A DNA stretch of 64,000 bases, from assembly GCF_019334315.1 (NCBI RefSeq), contig NZ_JAHWGL010000008.1, forward strand, positions 1 to 64,000, in the 5' to 3' direction. Each line of letters opens with the position of its first letter. Positions within the stretch are counted from its first letter, which is position 1. The DNA is from Hymenobacter profundi. GTDB lineage: Bacteria; Bacteroidota; Bacteroidia; Cytophagales; Hymenobacteraceae. Of the stretch, positions 44,149 through 52,994 are shown piece by piece. Under the pieces are notes generated by a model. It was not told where the DNA came from, made no database searches, and was given only the letters and a program-made list of their open reading frames with translations. Both the position numbers and the translations under genes were made by a program.

Positions 44149-44262
44149 GTCATGTTCCATCTGGCGTCCGCTTATCGAAGCATCTCTACCGTTAGTAACC
44201 TCAACGGGTAGCAACAAAGCGGTAGAGATGCTTCGATAAGCGGACGCCAGATGGAGCATGAC
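44149..44262. repeat. Family C inverted repeat, 43-bp arms
   Basis: Arms 44149-44191 and 44220-44262 are reverse complements with one mismatch. Just upstream, 44069-44140 (GTCATTTTGAACATTCTGCG, GAGAAATCTCGCGTGCTGA) looks like half of a further, family B-like element. Between pheT and the coiled-coil gene. Confidence 0.88.
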
Positions 44263-44314
44263 GTTCTAGTTTTATTCTTTCAGAAATTGTAGACAACTAA
44301 TCTAAAACTGAAAA

Positions 44315-44611
44315 ATGGCTTCCTCCCAGCAACTAGCCCAACTCGACCGCCTGGAGCGGCAAGTGAACAGCTTAGTGGCTGCCTATCAGCAGGTGCGGGA
44401 GGAATTGAGCGATGCCCAAACCACCATTGAGCAGCTGCGCGCCGATGTGCGCGACCGGGACCGGCAGCTCAAGGATTTCCAGAACCGGGAGAATATCGCT
44501 AAACTTGTCAATACCGTAGCAGAGAAACCTGCCCACGTCAACGAGCTGAAACTGCGCCTCAACGAATACATCCGCGAAATAGATAAGTGCCTTGCCTATT
44601 TGAAGGAGTAA
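44315..44611 (+). CDS. Small coiled-coil protein upstream of zapA
   Basis: A 98-residue protein with a heptad pattern over residues 3-65 (LAQLDRLERQVNSLVAAYQQ, then EELSDAQTTIEQLRADVRDR), then a short C-terminal segment EYIREIDKCLAYLKE. No signal or membrane part. Its place 37 bases ahead of zapA suggests a division role similar to ZapB, a coiled-coil partner of ZapA in other bacteria; this is inference from position and shape. Confidence 0.75.
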   Translation: MASSQQLAQLDRLERQVNSLVAAYQQVREELSDAQTTIEQLRADVRDRDRQLKDFQNRENIAKLVNTVAEKPAHVNELKLRLNEYIREIDKCLAYLKE

Positions 44612-44648
44612 CGACCTATCCCCATCCACCTAAAAACGCACTGCTCGC

Positions 44649-44939
44649 ATGAGCGACTTAGCCATAAAAATTCGTATTGCTGAACGGGAATATCCCATGC
44701 GCGTTGCCGCTCCCGATGAGGAGCGCCTGCGCATGGCCGGTAAGCTGCTGAATGAAAAGCTTAAGGAGTTCCGCGACCAGTACGGCATCCAGGACAAACA
44801 GGACCTTTTGGCCATGATTGCCCTAACTACAATGGTCGACCGCCTGAAGGTCGGCAAGGAGAAGGACGGCACCGATGCAGCCCTTACCGAGCGCCTCGCG
44901 CGCTTGGACGAGCTGCTTTCGTCGCTGGTGCTGGGCTAA
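44649..44939 (+). CDS. zapA: Cell division protein ZapA
   Basis: A 96-residue FtsZ-ring stabiliser. It begins SDLAIKIRIAEREYPMRV, followed by EERLRMAGKLLNEKLKEFR and a helical coiled-coil tail LLAMIALTTMVDRLKV, matching the globular head and coiled stalk of ZapA. Co-transcribed with the coiled-coil gene. Confidence 0.88.
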   Translation: MSDLAIKIRIAEREYPMRVAAPDEERLRMAGKLLNEKLKEFRDQYGIQDKQDLLAMIALTTMVDRLKVGKEKDGTDAALTERLARLDELLSSLVLG

Positions 44940-44940
44940 T

Positions 44941-45024
44941 CGTAGCCCGGCTTCGGTTTCACGCTTACCCTACCCCTGCGGCAATCGGCTGCGCGGGTGG
45001 GCACGCGTTGGACTAGTTTTTTTG
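44941..45024 (+). ncRNA. Structured RNA candidate between zapA and rny (6S-like or terminator)
   Basis: The segment can form a long imperfect rod: CCTACCC with GGGTGGG, an internal loop, then GCGGC with GCTGC around a short AATCG loop, plus an outer CGC/GCG pair, ending in seven T at 45017-45023. This is either the zapA terminator or a short RNA. In other bacteria 6S RNA (ssrS) lies next to zapA, which makes 6S worth testing, but the element is short for 6S and the identification is tentative. Confidence 0.35.
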
Positions 45025-45025
45025 T

Positions 45026-45059
45026 TATGGTTTTTATATACCCTTCCCCAAAAACCATA
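45026..45059 (+). promoter_or_regulatory. Leader hairpin ending 4 bases before rny
   Basis: TATGGTTTTT at 45026-45035 pairs exactly with AAAAACCATA at 45050-45059. It would hide the ribosome approach to ATG 45064, or be a processing site, possibly for RNase Y itself. Confidence 0.5.
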
Positions 45060-45063
45060 GCAC

Positions 45064-46728
45064 ATGTCACCCTATGTTTATATTGCGCTGGCCGCCGTCG
45101 TTGCCCTTGTGGCCGGCGTGTTTGTCGGCCGCCTGCTGGCCGGCAAGGCCCGGCAGGACCATGAGGCCGAGGCTCGCGCTCGCGCCCAACAGCTTCTGCA
45201 AGAAGCAGAAGAGAAAGCCAACCGCATCCGCGACGAGCGGATTCAGCAGTCGAAAGACAAGTTTCGGACCCTCAAGCATGAGTTTGAGCAGGAAAGCCGC
45301 CGCCAAAAAGCTGAGCTGGACACTGAGTTGACCCAGCGCCGCCAAGCCGTAGTGGAGCAGGAGCAGAACATCAAGCAGCTCACGCAAACCACGCAAAAAC
45401 AGCTCGACCAGATTCAGCGCAAGGAAAAAGAGCTGGACACCCTGCGCGACAAGCTCCAGAACGACGCCCAACAACAGCGCGACCGGCTGGATGCCCAGGA
45501 AGAAAAGCGCCAGACCACCCACGAAGCCCAGCTAGCGAAGCTGCAATTGCGTGAGGTAGAGGCCGAAGAGAAGGCCCGCCAAGTGCAGCAGCAGCTTGAA
45601 ACCATTTCGGGGCTGACGGCCGCCGAAGCTCGCGAGCAACTGGTAGAATCGTTGAAAAACGAGGCGCAGCTGCAGGCATCCTCCTACATCAAAGACGTAG
45701 TGGCGCAGAGCAAGCTCACGGCCACCAAGGACGCCAAGAAAGTGGTGCTGGAAACCATTCAGCGCACGGCTGCCGAGCACGCCATTGAGAACTGCGTATC
45801 GGTGTTCAACATCGAGTCGGACGACGTGAAGGGCAAGATTATCGGCCGCGAGGGTCGGAACATTCGCGCTCTGGAAGCCGCTACCGGCGTGGAGATTATC
45901 GTGGATGATACGCCCGAGGCCATCATCATTTCGGGCTTCGACCCGGTGCGCCGCGAGGTGGCCCGCCTGAGCCTGCACTTGCTGGTGAAGGACGGCCGCA
46001 TTCACCCGGCTCGCATCGAGGAGATTGTGGCCAAAACCCGCAAGAACATCGACGAGGAAATTGTGGAAATCGGGGAGAAAACCATCATCGACCTGGGCAT
46101 TCATGGCCTGCACCCCGAGCTGGTGAAGATGGTCGGGCGCATGCGTTTCCGCTCATCGTACGGCCAAAACCTGCTCCAGCACTCGCGCGAGGTAGCCAAC
46201 CTGTGCGCCACCATGGCCGCCGAATTGGGCCTGAACGTGAAGCACGCTAAACGGGCCGGCCTGCTGCACGACATCGGCAAGGTAAGCACCGAGGAACCCG
46301 AGCTGCCCCACGCCATTCTGGGCATGGAGATGGCCAAGAAGTACAAAGAGCACCCCGATGTGGTAAACGCCATTGGCGCCCACCACGACGAGATGGAGAT
46401 GACGGCCATGATTGCGCCGCTGGTGCAGGCCTGCGACGCCATCTCGGGCTCGCGCCCCGGCGCCCGCCGCGAGATGATGGAAAGCTACATCAAGCGTCTG
46501 AAGCAGCTGGAAGAAACAGCTGTGTCGTTTGACGGGGTGTTGCAGTGCTACGCCATTCAGGCGGGTCGCGAGTTGCGCGTGATGGTGAATGCCGAGAACG
46601 TGACTGACGACCGCGCCCAGGAGTTGAGCTACGAGATTTCGCAGAAAATCGAGAAGGAAATGCAGTATCCCGGCCAGATCAAGATTACGGTCATTCGGGA
46701 GATGCGCGCCGTTGCCTACGCCAAGTAG
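45064..46728 (+). CDS. rny: Ribonuclease Y
   Basis: A 554-residue membrane-bound endoribonuclease that initiates mRNA decay. An N-terminal membrane helix (residues 5-24) is followed by a long charged coiled coil (about 30-235), a KH domain ([20 protein letters not shown]) and an HD domain ([22 protein letters not shown]) with conserved H and D ligands, and the C-terminal region [15 protein letters not shown]. Slightly longer coiled coil than in Firmicutes. Confidence 0.96.
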   Translation: MSPYVYIALAAVVALVAGVFVGRLLAGKARQDHEAEARARAQQLLQEAEEKANRIRDERIQQSKDKFRTLKHEFEQESRRQKAELDTELTQRRQAVVEQEQNIKQLTQTTQKQLDQIQRKEKELDTLRDKLQNDAQQQRDRLDAQEEKRQTTHEAQLAKLQLREVEAEEKARQVQQQLETISGLTAAEAREQLVESLKNEAQLQASSYIKDVVAQSKLTATKDAKKVVLETIQRTAAEHAIENCVSVFNIESDDVKGKIIGREGRNIRALEAATGVEIIVDDTPEAIIISGFDPVRREVARLSLHLLVKDGRIHPARIEEIVAKTRKNIDEEIVEIGEKTIIDLGIHGLHPELVKMVGRMRFRSSYGQNLLQHSREVANLCATMAAELGLNVKHAKRAGLLHDIGKVSTEEPELPHAILGMEMAKKYKEHPDVVNAIGAHHDEMEMTAMIAPLVQACDAISGSRPGARREMMESYIKRLKQLEETAVSFDGVLQCYAIQAGRELRVMVNAENVTDDRAQELSYEISQKIEKEMQYPGQIKITVIREMRAVAYAK

Positions 46729-46740
46729 GGTAGGGCAACA

Positions 46741-46786
46741 AGCAAAAAAAGGCCGCTGCAACGAGAGTTGCGACGGCCTTTTTGCT
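46741..46786 (+). terminator. Terminator of rny
   Basis: AGCAAAAAAAGGCCGCTGCAAC pairs, with one bulge, with GTTGCGACGGCCTTTTTGCT across a four-base loop. Confidence 0.9.
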
Positions 46787-46978
46787 TTGCCACAGTTAGC
46801 CATTACCTAAGTGATACAGGTTAAACAAAGCAGCTTATTAACCTGAGATAGGATTGGGTAGTCTAATACAAACGCGTCTCAAAACGATCTAAAAACAAAT
46901 AATCTAAGAATAATACATTAAACTTGCTCACGCAATGCATAGCTAAGTGGCTTCGGGCATGGTGAATAACAAAATAAA

Positions 46979-48508
46979 ATGAATCAAAATACAGTATTGC
47001 AAGGCACCAGAAACGATAAATGGTTTGATACTCTGCACCTCAAAGATGGTCTGAAAGATCGATCTATCAGAGGCGGAGTAAGCACAATGGCAGGACAAAT
47101 TATTCTGTTTTTGATGTCGACTGCACAGACTGTTATTCTAGCTCGGCTACTGTTACCTGAAGATTATGGTTTGGTAGCTATGGTAAGTAGCGTAACGGGA
47201 TTTATTATTATTTTTAAAGACCTAGGATTATCATCTGCTATTATTCAGCGAGAAGAATTAACACAAAGTGAAGTAAGCTCAGTCTTTTGGGTAAATGTTT
47301 TTATTAGTTTTTTAATAGCATTAGTAGTTGCTGTATTAGCACCAGCTATAGCGAGTTTTTACCATGAACAACGTCTATTAAATATTACGTTGGTTGCCGC
47401 TTTGACTATATTCATAGCGGGGTTGTCGCTACAACACAATGCTTTGCTAAAAAGGCAGATGTATTTTAATAGTTTGGCCCTATTGCAGTTAGTTACTGTT
47501 GGTCTAAACTTATTGATTGGGGTTTTGCTGGCTTGGTTGGGATTTGGTTATTGGGCGCTTGTGATGCAAGGGTTAGTATTAGCAGCATTGCAGACAATAG
47601 CCTTATGGATTTTGTGTGATTGGAGGCCTGACCTAACATTTAAAAAATCTGAAACGGGTTCATTTTTAAAGTTTGGCGCCGGTATTACAGGTTTTGATGT
47701 AGTAAATCACTTCTCCAGAAATATGGATAATGTGTTTATTGGCCGTTTTGTAGGTTCAGTAGCGCTTGGGCTATATTCTAAAGCGTATCAGCTTCTTATG
47801 TTACCTATCACACAGCTGCGAAATCCGCTAAATTCGGTAGCTATTCCTGCCTTAAGCTCACTACAGAGTGACAAGGAAAAATATAGGAGTTTCTACTTTA
47901 GGTATCTATTTATTTTAGCATTCTTTTCGATGCCGATGATTGTATATCTTGGTGTTTTTTCCAATGAATTAATTTTACTTATCCTAGGAGAACAGTGGGC
48001 AGATGCTGGTCCTATTTTTCAAGTATTAGCTATTTCTGCTTTTATCCAACCGGTAGCAAGTACGCCAAGCTTGGTTTTAATAACTACTGGTAGTGTAAAA
48101 AAATACTTCGTAATAGGGGTAATTAACGCTTTTTTTATGGTAGCAGGCTTTGCAATAGGAGTTTTTCTAGATGGTGTTCGAGGGGTTGCTATTGCACAGG
48201 GTATAGTAGGATATACATTGTTTGTGCCCGTGTTATACTATATTCTTAATCAAAGCCCGATTAGCGCAATGGCCTTTTTAAAAGAAATAACCTTACCAGC
48301 AGCTTTCTCAGTGACTAGCGGTATAGCAATGGCTGTCTATGGTATTTTACTGCAACGGTATAATATAGCATTGCCACTAGTATGGTATTGTATATGCGGT
48401 TTTATAGTTGGTGCGTTCGTTTACCTAACTTTGATGATTACATTTTCTTCTACTAGAAGAAAGGTTGCGGCAATTGTTGAAATGGCACAATCTATTAAAA
48501 AGAAATAA
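46979..48508 (+). CDS. Polysaccharide flippase (Wzx/PST family)
   Basis: A 509-residue membrane protein with about 12-14 hydrophobic helices. The start GGVSTMAGQIILFLMSTAQTV and LLLPEDYGLVAMVSSVTGF are typical of oligosaccharide flippases, which move lipid-linked repeat units across the inner membrane. It opens the exopolysaccharide locus. The gene is more AT-rich than those before it, and the CCTACC/GGTAGG word common elsewhere was not seen in it, suggesting transfer. The next gene starts 12 bases behind it. Confidence 0.9.
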   Translation: MNQNTVLQGTRNDKWFDTLHLKDGLKDRSIRGGVSTMAGQIILFLMSTAQTVILARLLLPEDYGLVAMVSSVTGFIIIFKDLGLSSAIIQREELTQSEVSSVFWVNVFISFLIALVVAVLAPAIASFYHEQRLLNITLVAALTIFIAGLSLQHNALLKRQMYFNSLALLQLVTVGLNLLIGVLLAWLGFGYWALVMQGLVLAALQTIALWILCDWRPDLTFKKSETGSFLKFGAGITGFDVVNHFSRNMDNVFIGRFVGSVALGLYSKAYQLLMLPITQLRNPLNSVAIPALSSLQSDKEKYRSFYFRYLFILAFFSMPMIVYLGVFSNELILLILGEQWADAGPIFQVLAISAFIQPVASTPSLVLITTGSVKKYFVIGVINAFFMVAGFAIGVFLDGVRGVAIAQGIVGYTLFVPVLYYILNQSPISAMAFLKEITLPAAFSVTSGIAMAVYGILLQRYNIALPLVWYCICGFIVGAFVYLTLMITFSSTRRKVAAIVEMAQSIKKK

Positions 48509-48520
48509 TTTAATTCCCAC

Positions 48521-49576
48521 ATGAGCAAATTTGGAATTTTAGCTTGGCCTGGCTTCTCTACAAAAAAAGACAATCCTTATAACTATATACTTTACAAAAG
48601 TATTGAAGAAGAAAATTGTGTAGTATATGATTTTGTTTTTTCATTGAAAAGCGTGATTAAGCATATTTTAAATGTTAATTATAAAGTATTTCATATACAT
48701 TGGCCTACTTATGTATTATTCGGAAATAATGAGCGTAAAGCAAATATTAGAATGAATATTCTGTTTTTATTTATTAAATATATAAAAATGCGAGGAGTAA
48801 AAGTAGTGTGGACTGTTCATAACTTAGAAGCACATGAAGGTAATTTTCCCGATCTTCAGAAAAGTCTTGCGAATTTTATGTATAGGCAAACGGATGGATT
48901 TATTAGCCTTAATAAGCCTGGGTTGTATATTATAAAGGAGATGAGCAGTAATCAGGCGAATCAACGGTATGTCCATTTAGCACATCCACATTACAAAGAG
49001 TATTACACTAACAGTATTACTAAATTACAAGCGAGAAAGAAGCTAGAAATACCTGAAGATAAGTTTGTTTTCCTGTTCTTAGGGCAGATAAGACCTTACA
49101 AAAATGTAACAGGACTCATTGAGGCTTATAATAAAATGGATAACACAAATACCTTACTACTTATAGCAGGGAAGGTGCATAAAGATATGATAGGGGTACT
49201 TAATGATATAGAAATTAACAAGAATATAGTATTGTATGATTCATTCATAAAAGATGAAGAGTTGCAAACTTATTTTAACTGCGCTGATTTAGTAGTTACA
49301 CCGTATGATAAAGTATTTAATTCTGGGTCTATTTTCCTTAACCTTAGCTTTAATCGCCCAACATTAGCTTCTGATTCAGGGGCCTTGGAGGAGTTAAGTA
49401 ATGTAGTTGGGACCGAGTGGATTAAATTGTATAAGGGTGCGCTTTCTGCGGATCATTTAATGAATTGTATGAGGGACGTTACTACTAGATTAGAAGGCAA
49501 GCCGAATCTTATTGCATTTGAACCAAAAATTATTGCACGTAACACTGTTGCCTTCTATAAGTCGCTTTTTTTATAA
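48521..49576 (+). CDS. Glycosyltransferase, GT-B fold
   Basis: A 351-residue transferase with two Rossmann-like halves. The N-terminal half has VVWTVHNLEAHEGNF; the C-terminal half has FVFLFLGQIRPYKNVTGLIEAY and DLVVTPYDKVFNSGSIFLN, where the usual E-x7-E is replaced by a related SGSIFLNLSFNRPTLAS segment. This resembles GT4-like or glucuronosyl-type enzymes. AT-rich like the flippase. Donor and acceptor are unknown. Confidence 0.85.
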   Translation: MSKFGILAWPGFSTKKDNPYNYILYKSIEEENCVVYDFVFSLKSVIKHILNVNYKVFHIHWPTYVLFGNNERKANIRMNILFLFIKYIKMRGVKVVWTVHNLEAHEGNFPDLQKSLANFMYRQTDGFISLNKPGLYIIKEMSSNQANQRYVHLAHPHYKEYYTNSITKLQARKKLEIPEDKFVFLFLGQIRPYKNVTGLIEAYNKMDNTNTLLLIAGKVHKDMIGVLNDIEINKNIVLYDSFIKDEELQTYFNCADLVVTPYDKVFNSGSIFLNLSFNRPTLASDSGALEELSNVVGTEWIKLYKGALSADHLMNCMRDVTTRLEGKPNLIAFEPKIIARNTVAFYKSLFL

Positions 49577-49788
49577 GCGTTGCATATTAGGCGACACTGC
49601 ATCGGATATTACAAGAAGAAATTATTGAGACTGAAATAGTGTGCATGCAATACAATTTAGTGTTGGAAACGTGCTAACATTAAAAATGCCAGAATAACAG
49701 TGAGTTATAAAATTTTGTCATTTTTTACTTAAAATGACCGTTTGAGTTTGCTGTATTCAGCAACAGAAAATGAGTGAAAATTATATGT

Positions 49789-49826
49789 AGTCCGTTGCAC
49801 CGGCATATGCCGCGCAACGGACTTTT
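49789..49826 (+). terminator. Terminator with an inner palindrome
   Basis: AGTCCGTTGC pairs with GCAACGGACT, followed by TTTTATTTT. The loop is itself the perfect palindrome CGGCATATGCCG. Confidence 0.8.
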
Positions 49827-50072
49827 ATTTTGCCCTTACTTCTGTATACACATCAACTAGAAGCTGTGTAACGCCATTTTTTGCCGCTTAATAGCTCCAT
49901 TCGATCGTCAACTTTTGCATCTCTACTTGCTTTTTTAAATAGGAAATGAGCGGAAAAGTTGATGTCTAAATACAGGCTGTAAAGGGGGGCAATCCTTACG
50001 CGAGCAGAGATAAATTTCTATAAGTCGTCAAAATTGAATTTAGCTAGTATGAGAAATGTGCAAACATACTTC

Positions 50073-50080
50073 TATATTTG
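50073..50080 (+). promoter_or_regulatory. Candidate promoter -7 box of the glycosidase gene
   Basis: TATATTTG matches TAnnTTTG; it would give a leader of about 155 bases. The -33 element is weak. Confidence 0.4.
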
Positions 50081-50239
50081 CTCATAGGACTCAAGATGTA
50101 TAGTTGCGAAATTTGTGGGTATTTGCTCTTTATTGCATCTTTTAGTCTAGTATTATCTAAGTAAATCTATATTCTTTTGAATATAGTTCAAATTGTAATT
50201 TTTTAATAGTTTTTTCATTCACAAAAAAATACCATTTTT

Positions 50240-52663
50240 TTGAGACGTTTCATTTCACTCTTGTTGTTGATTGTTGGCATCGCTGCTCCATATAGCTACA
50301 GTCAAGCACCCACGCGGAATGCGAATTCTTACGTCCGGCCTTATGGAGAGGCTTTCCAGTATGGTATCAACCTTGGCTACTATGGCAATGGTTGGGACGA
50401 CGAAGGTTTGGCAACTGCGGCCCAAACGTTAGGGGTGCGTTCCGTACGCCCAACTTTACCCGACTATTTCGTAGAGAAATACGGCTTTGGCATTCGAGCC
50501 AATACCTTCAAGGTTTACACAGACGAACTTGGGATGAAGGAGATTACCTGCTTCATAGGAGAGCCATCGGCAGCCCACCTTGATAAGACTACTTACTTGG
50601 GTAGTAGTGGCCCATCAAAGGTGTTTGCAAATCTGTATGAGCCTATTTGGACTAGCAATGGCAGCGTGAATCCCAATAACTATTATGCTTATTATATGTA
50701 CCAGCTGTTGCAAACATACGGTGATAAGGTGCGTTTCTGGGAAATAGTAAACGAGCCTGACTACACCTTCATAGGTAACAAGGATGTATGGTTGAGCCGT
50801 GCGCCGTCGCCGGCGGAATTGCCCAACTTGCGGGCTCCTTTCTATTACTATATCCGAATGCTGCGCATTAGCTATGAGGTGGTAAAGAAGTACCGTCCCG
50901 ATGCCTACGTGACTACTGGTGGCATTGGCTACCCGCAATTTCTGGACGCGTTATTACGTTACTCCGACAACCCTAATGGTGGGTCCATAACGGCGCAGTA
51001 TCCCAATACCGGCGGGGCGTATTTAGATGCTGTGAGCTTCCACACCTACCCGGCTTATTCGTTGCACAAGTGGGATAACAGTATTGGCGGGTTTCGTTAC
51101 TTCCGGACTTCAGACTACGCTGCTGAACGAGTAATTCAGGAAGAGCAGGCGATGGTTGATGTGCTGAATCGATATGGTTATAATGGCACTAAGTATCCAG
51201 CCAAGCATATAATTATGACGGAAACCAATGTAAGTCGCCGCACCTCTGACGACCGGATAAGCACGGACGAGATGCAGCGCAACTTTGGAATAAAGATGTT
51301 GGTGCAAGCCCAGAAAAATAGAATTAGACAGTTATACTTCTATCATTTGGGCGAGTCTATAAACACTCCAGCGGCCAGCATATCCGTATCGCGTGGTGAC
51401 GCGCTAGACTTGATGGGCTTTTACGAAAACCTGAAGCGAGATGCCCCAGGTCAGCAGAGGACTACGCAATTAGGGCAGGGGTTTGCTACTACGTCCAAAT
51501 TACTGTATGGTTTCTCCTACGATGCCGCACGTACAGCTGCCTTAACGCTACCCGCCAATGCCAATGGAGCAGCTTTTCGTAAAGATAATAGCTACGTGTA
51601 CGTGCTGTGGGCCAAGGCGCTGACTGATAAATCAGAGTATGCTAAGGTTACCTACTCTTTTCCGGCGGCCTTGGGACTAAAGACAGTGAAACGTTATGAA
51701 TGGAACTTCTCCTCCACAAACGCTAGCTCTATCCAGCAAGCGCAGGAAATTACGTTAAGTGGTACTCCCGCATTCTTCGTAGAAGACGCCGCGTCGCAGG
51801 TTGTAGCACCAGCTCCTCCAGTAGCCTCAAGTGGCTGTGATAACACCGGTACGCTTCTTCGCGAGCAGTGGAACAATGTAAAGGGAGCTACTACGGCAGA
51901 TATCCCTGTTACTAAGCTTCCTAATAGCAGCAGCCAGCTTACATCGTTTGCGGCCTCCAATCAGTATGGCAATAATCACGGCGCCCGCCTGCGCGGCTAT
52001 ATTTGTCCGCCGCAAAATGGGGCCTACACATTCTGGGTGACTGGTGATGATGCTGCTGACCTTTTCCTCAGCTCCGACGATGACCCCGCACACAAAGTGC
52101 GGATTGCCAGCAGCACGGGCTGGCGCGCCTCAGCATACGACTGGTACCGCTCTTCGGAGCAGAAGTCGGCACCGATACAGCTGCAAACCGGGCGGCGCTA
52201 CTACGTAGAAGTATTGCATAAGCAGTCGTGGGGAACAGGCTTTGTTGCTGTAGCTTGGCAGCGGCCCGATGGCTCCCGTCAGCAGCCTATTTCGGGCTCA
52301 GTGCTGATTCCCTTTGTACCAGTTACCAGCAGTCAGCTAACGGCAACGGCAACCGTAGCATCAGCCACGCTAAATGATACTATTGATAATAGCGCACCTG
52401 CTACTAATCTGAACATTTATCCTAATCCTTTCAGTAAGCAAGCTACTGTGCAATTCAGTGTCCAGCAACGAAGTCAAGTTACATTAGCACTTTACAACCT
52501 GACTGGTCAACAAATCCGTTCGCTATTTGATGGGCAGGTGGAAGCTGGCGTTCAGAATAGCGTTTCGATGGAATCTGTGGGCTTGAGTAACGGGCTATAT
52601 ATAGTGCGTTTGGTGACTGGAACGGAGGTAGTAAGTCAGAAGGTAAGCTACGCCGGTGAATAA
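50240..52663 (+). CDS. T9SS-exported glycoside hydrolase with PA14 domain
   Basis: An 807-residue secreted enzyme. After a signal peptide comes a clan GH-A type barrel with acid/base E172 in FWEIVNEPDY and likely nucleophile E328 in IIMTETN. A PA14 domain (about 540-690; GARLRGYICPPQNGAYTFWV) follows, then a type IX sorting domain with NIYPNPF and SNGLYIVRL. No ATG is in frame upstream before a stop; the start must be TTG 50240 or ATT 50234. In this locus it may trim or release the exopolysaccharide. Confidence 0.85.
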   Translation: MRRFISLLLLIVGIAAPYSYSQAPTRNANSYVRPYGEAFQYGINLGYYGNGWDDEGLATAAQTLGVRSVRPTLPDYFVEKYGFGIRANTFKVYTDELGMKEITCFIGEPSAAHLDKTTYLGSSGPSKVFANLYEPIWTSNGSVNPNNYYAYYMYQLLQTYGDKVRFWEIVNEPDYTFIGNKDVWLSRAPSPAELPNLRAPFYYYIRMLRISYEVVKKYRPDAYVTTGGIGYPQFLDALLRYSDNPNGGSITAQYPNTGGAYLDAVSFHTYPAYSLHKWDNSIGGFRYFRTSDYAAERVIQEEQAMVDVLNRYGYNGTKYPAKHIIMTETNVSRRTSDDRISTDEMQRNFGIKMLVQAQKNRIRQLYFYHLGESINTPAASISVSRGDALDLMGFYENLKRDAPGQQRTTQLGQGFATTSKLLYGFSYDAARTAALTLPANANGAAFRKDNSYVYVLWAKALTDKSEYAKVTYSFPAALGLKTVKRYEWNFSSTNASSIQQAQEITLSGTPAFFVEDAASQVVAPAPPVASSGCDNTGTLLREQWNNVKGATTADIPVTKLPNSSSQLTSFAASNQYGNNHGARLRGYICPPQNGAYTFWVTGDDAADLFLSSDDDPAHKVRIASSTGWRASAYDWYRSSEQKSAPIQLQTGRRYYVEVLHKQSWGTGFVAVAWQRPDGSRQQPISGSVLIPFVPVTSSQLTATATVASATLNDTIDNSAPATNLNIYPNPFSKQATVQFSVQQRSQVTLALYNLTGQQIRSLFDGQVEAGVQNSVSMESVGLSNGLYIVRLVTGTEVVSQKVSYAGE

Positions 52664-52734
52664 GGCACAATAAATGGCTAAAACTTTCGAGATATGGCTT
52701 CCTAAATAATTATGCGGCCACCACGCTATCTAGA

Positions 52735-52835
52735 AAACGAAATGGCGGGGTAAGCACGTAGCGACCGAAGATCGATGGGCTATTACGAAACCTATCGATC
52801 TTCAGTCGCTATGTGCTTACCCCGCCATTTCGTTT
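52735..52835. repeat. Family D inverted repeat, 45-bp arms
   Basis: Arms 52735-52779 and 52791-52835 are reverse complements with three mismatches and an 11-base loop. It follows the glycosidase gene by about 70 bases and probably terminates it. Confidence 0.88.
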
Positions 52836-52876
52836 ATATAAGCTAAGTCACTTACTAGATCTAAAAGGCGGTGGAT

Positions 52877-52913
52877 TATATTTGATCCATGCTTCTCGTA
52901 GTCGCGAAGCATG
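52877..52913 (+). promoter_or_regulatory. -7 box plus leader hairpin of the hybrid kinase gene
   Basis: TATATTTG at 52877-52884 matches TAnnTTTG. Four bases later CATGCTTC (52888-52895) pairs with GAAGCATG (52906-52913), overlapping the expected start of transcription, so it may be an operator palindrome rather than an RNA hairpin. Confidence 0.45.
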
Positions 52914-52994
52914 TTTAATAAAGCTAGTATAGTCGGCCTCCTGAGAGAAATTGCTGTTTTCTATACGTGATGAATTTTTGATTTACCCTCTCTC

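Larger units (their letters stand above)
49577..50239. other. 660-base AT-rich gap before the glycosidase gene
   Basis: It holds a terminator (49789-49826) and a promoter-like TATATTTG at 50073-50080. No credible coding frame was seen in it. Confidence 0.6.
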
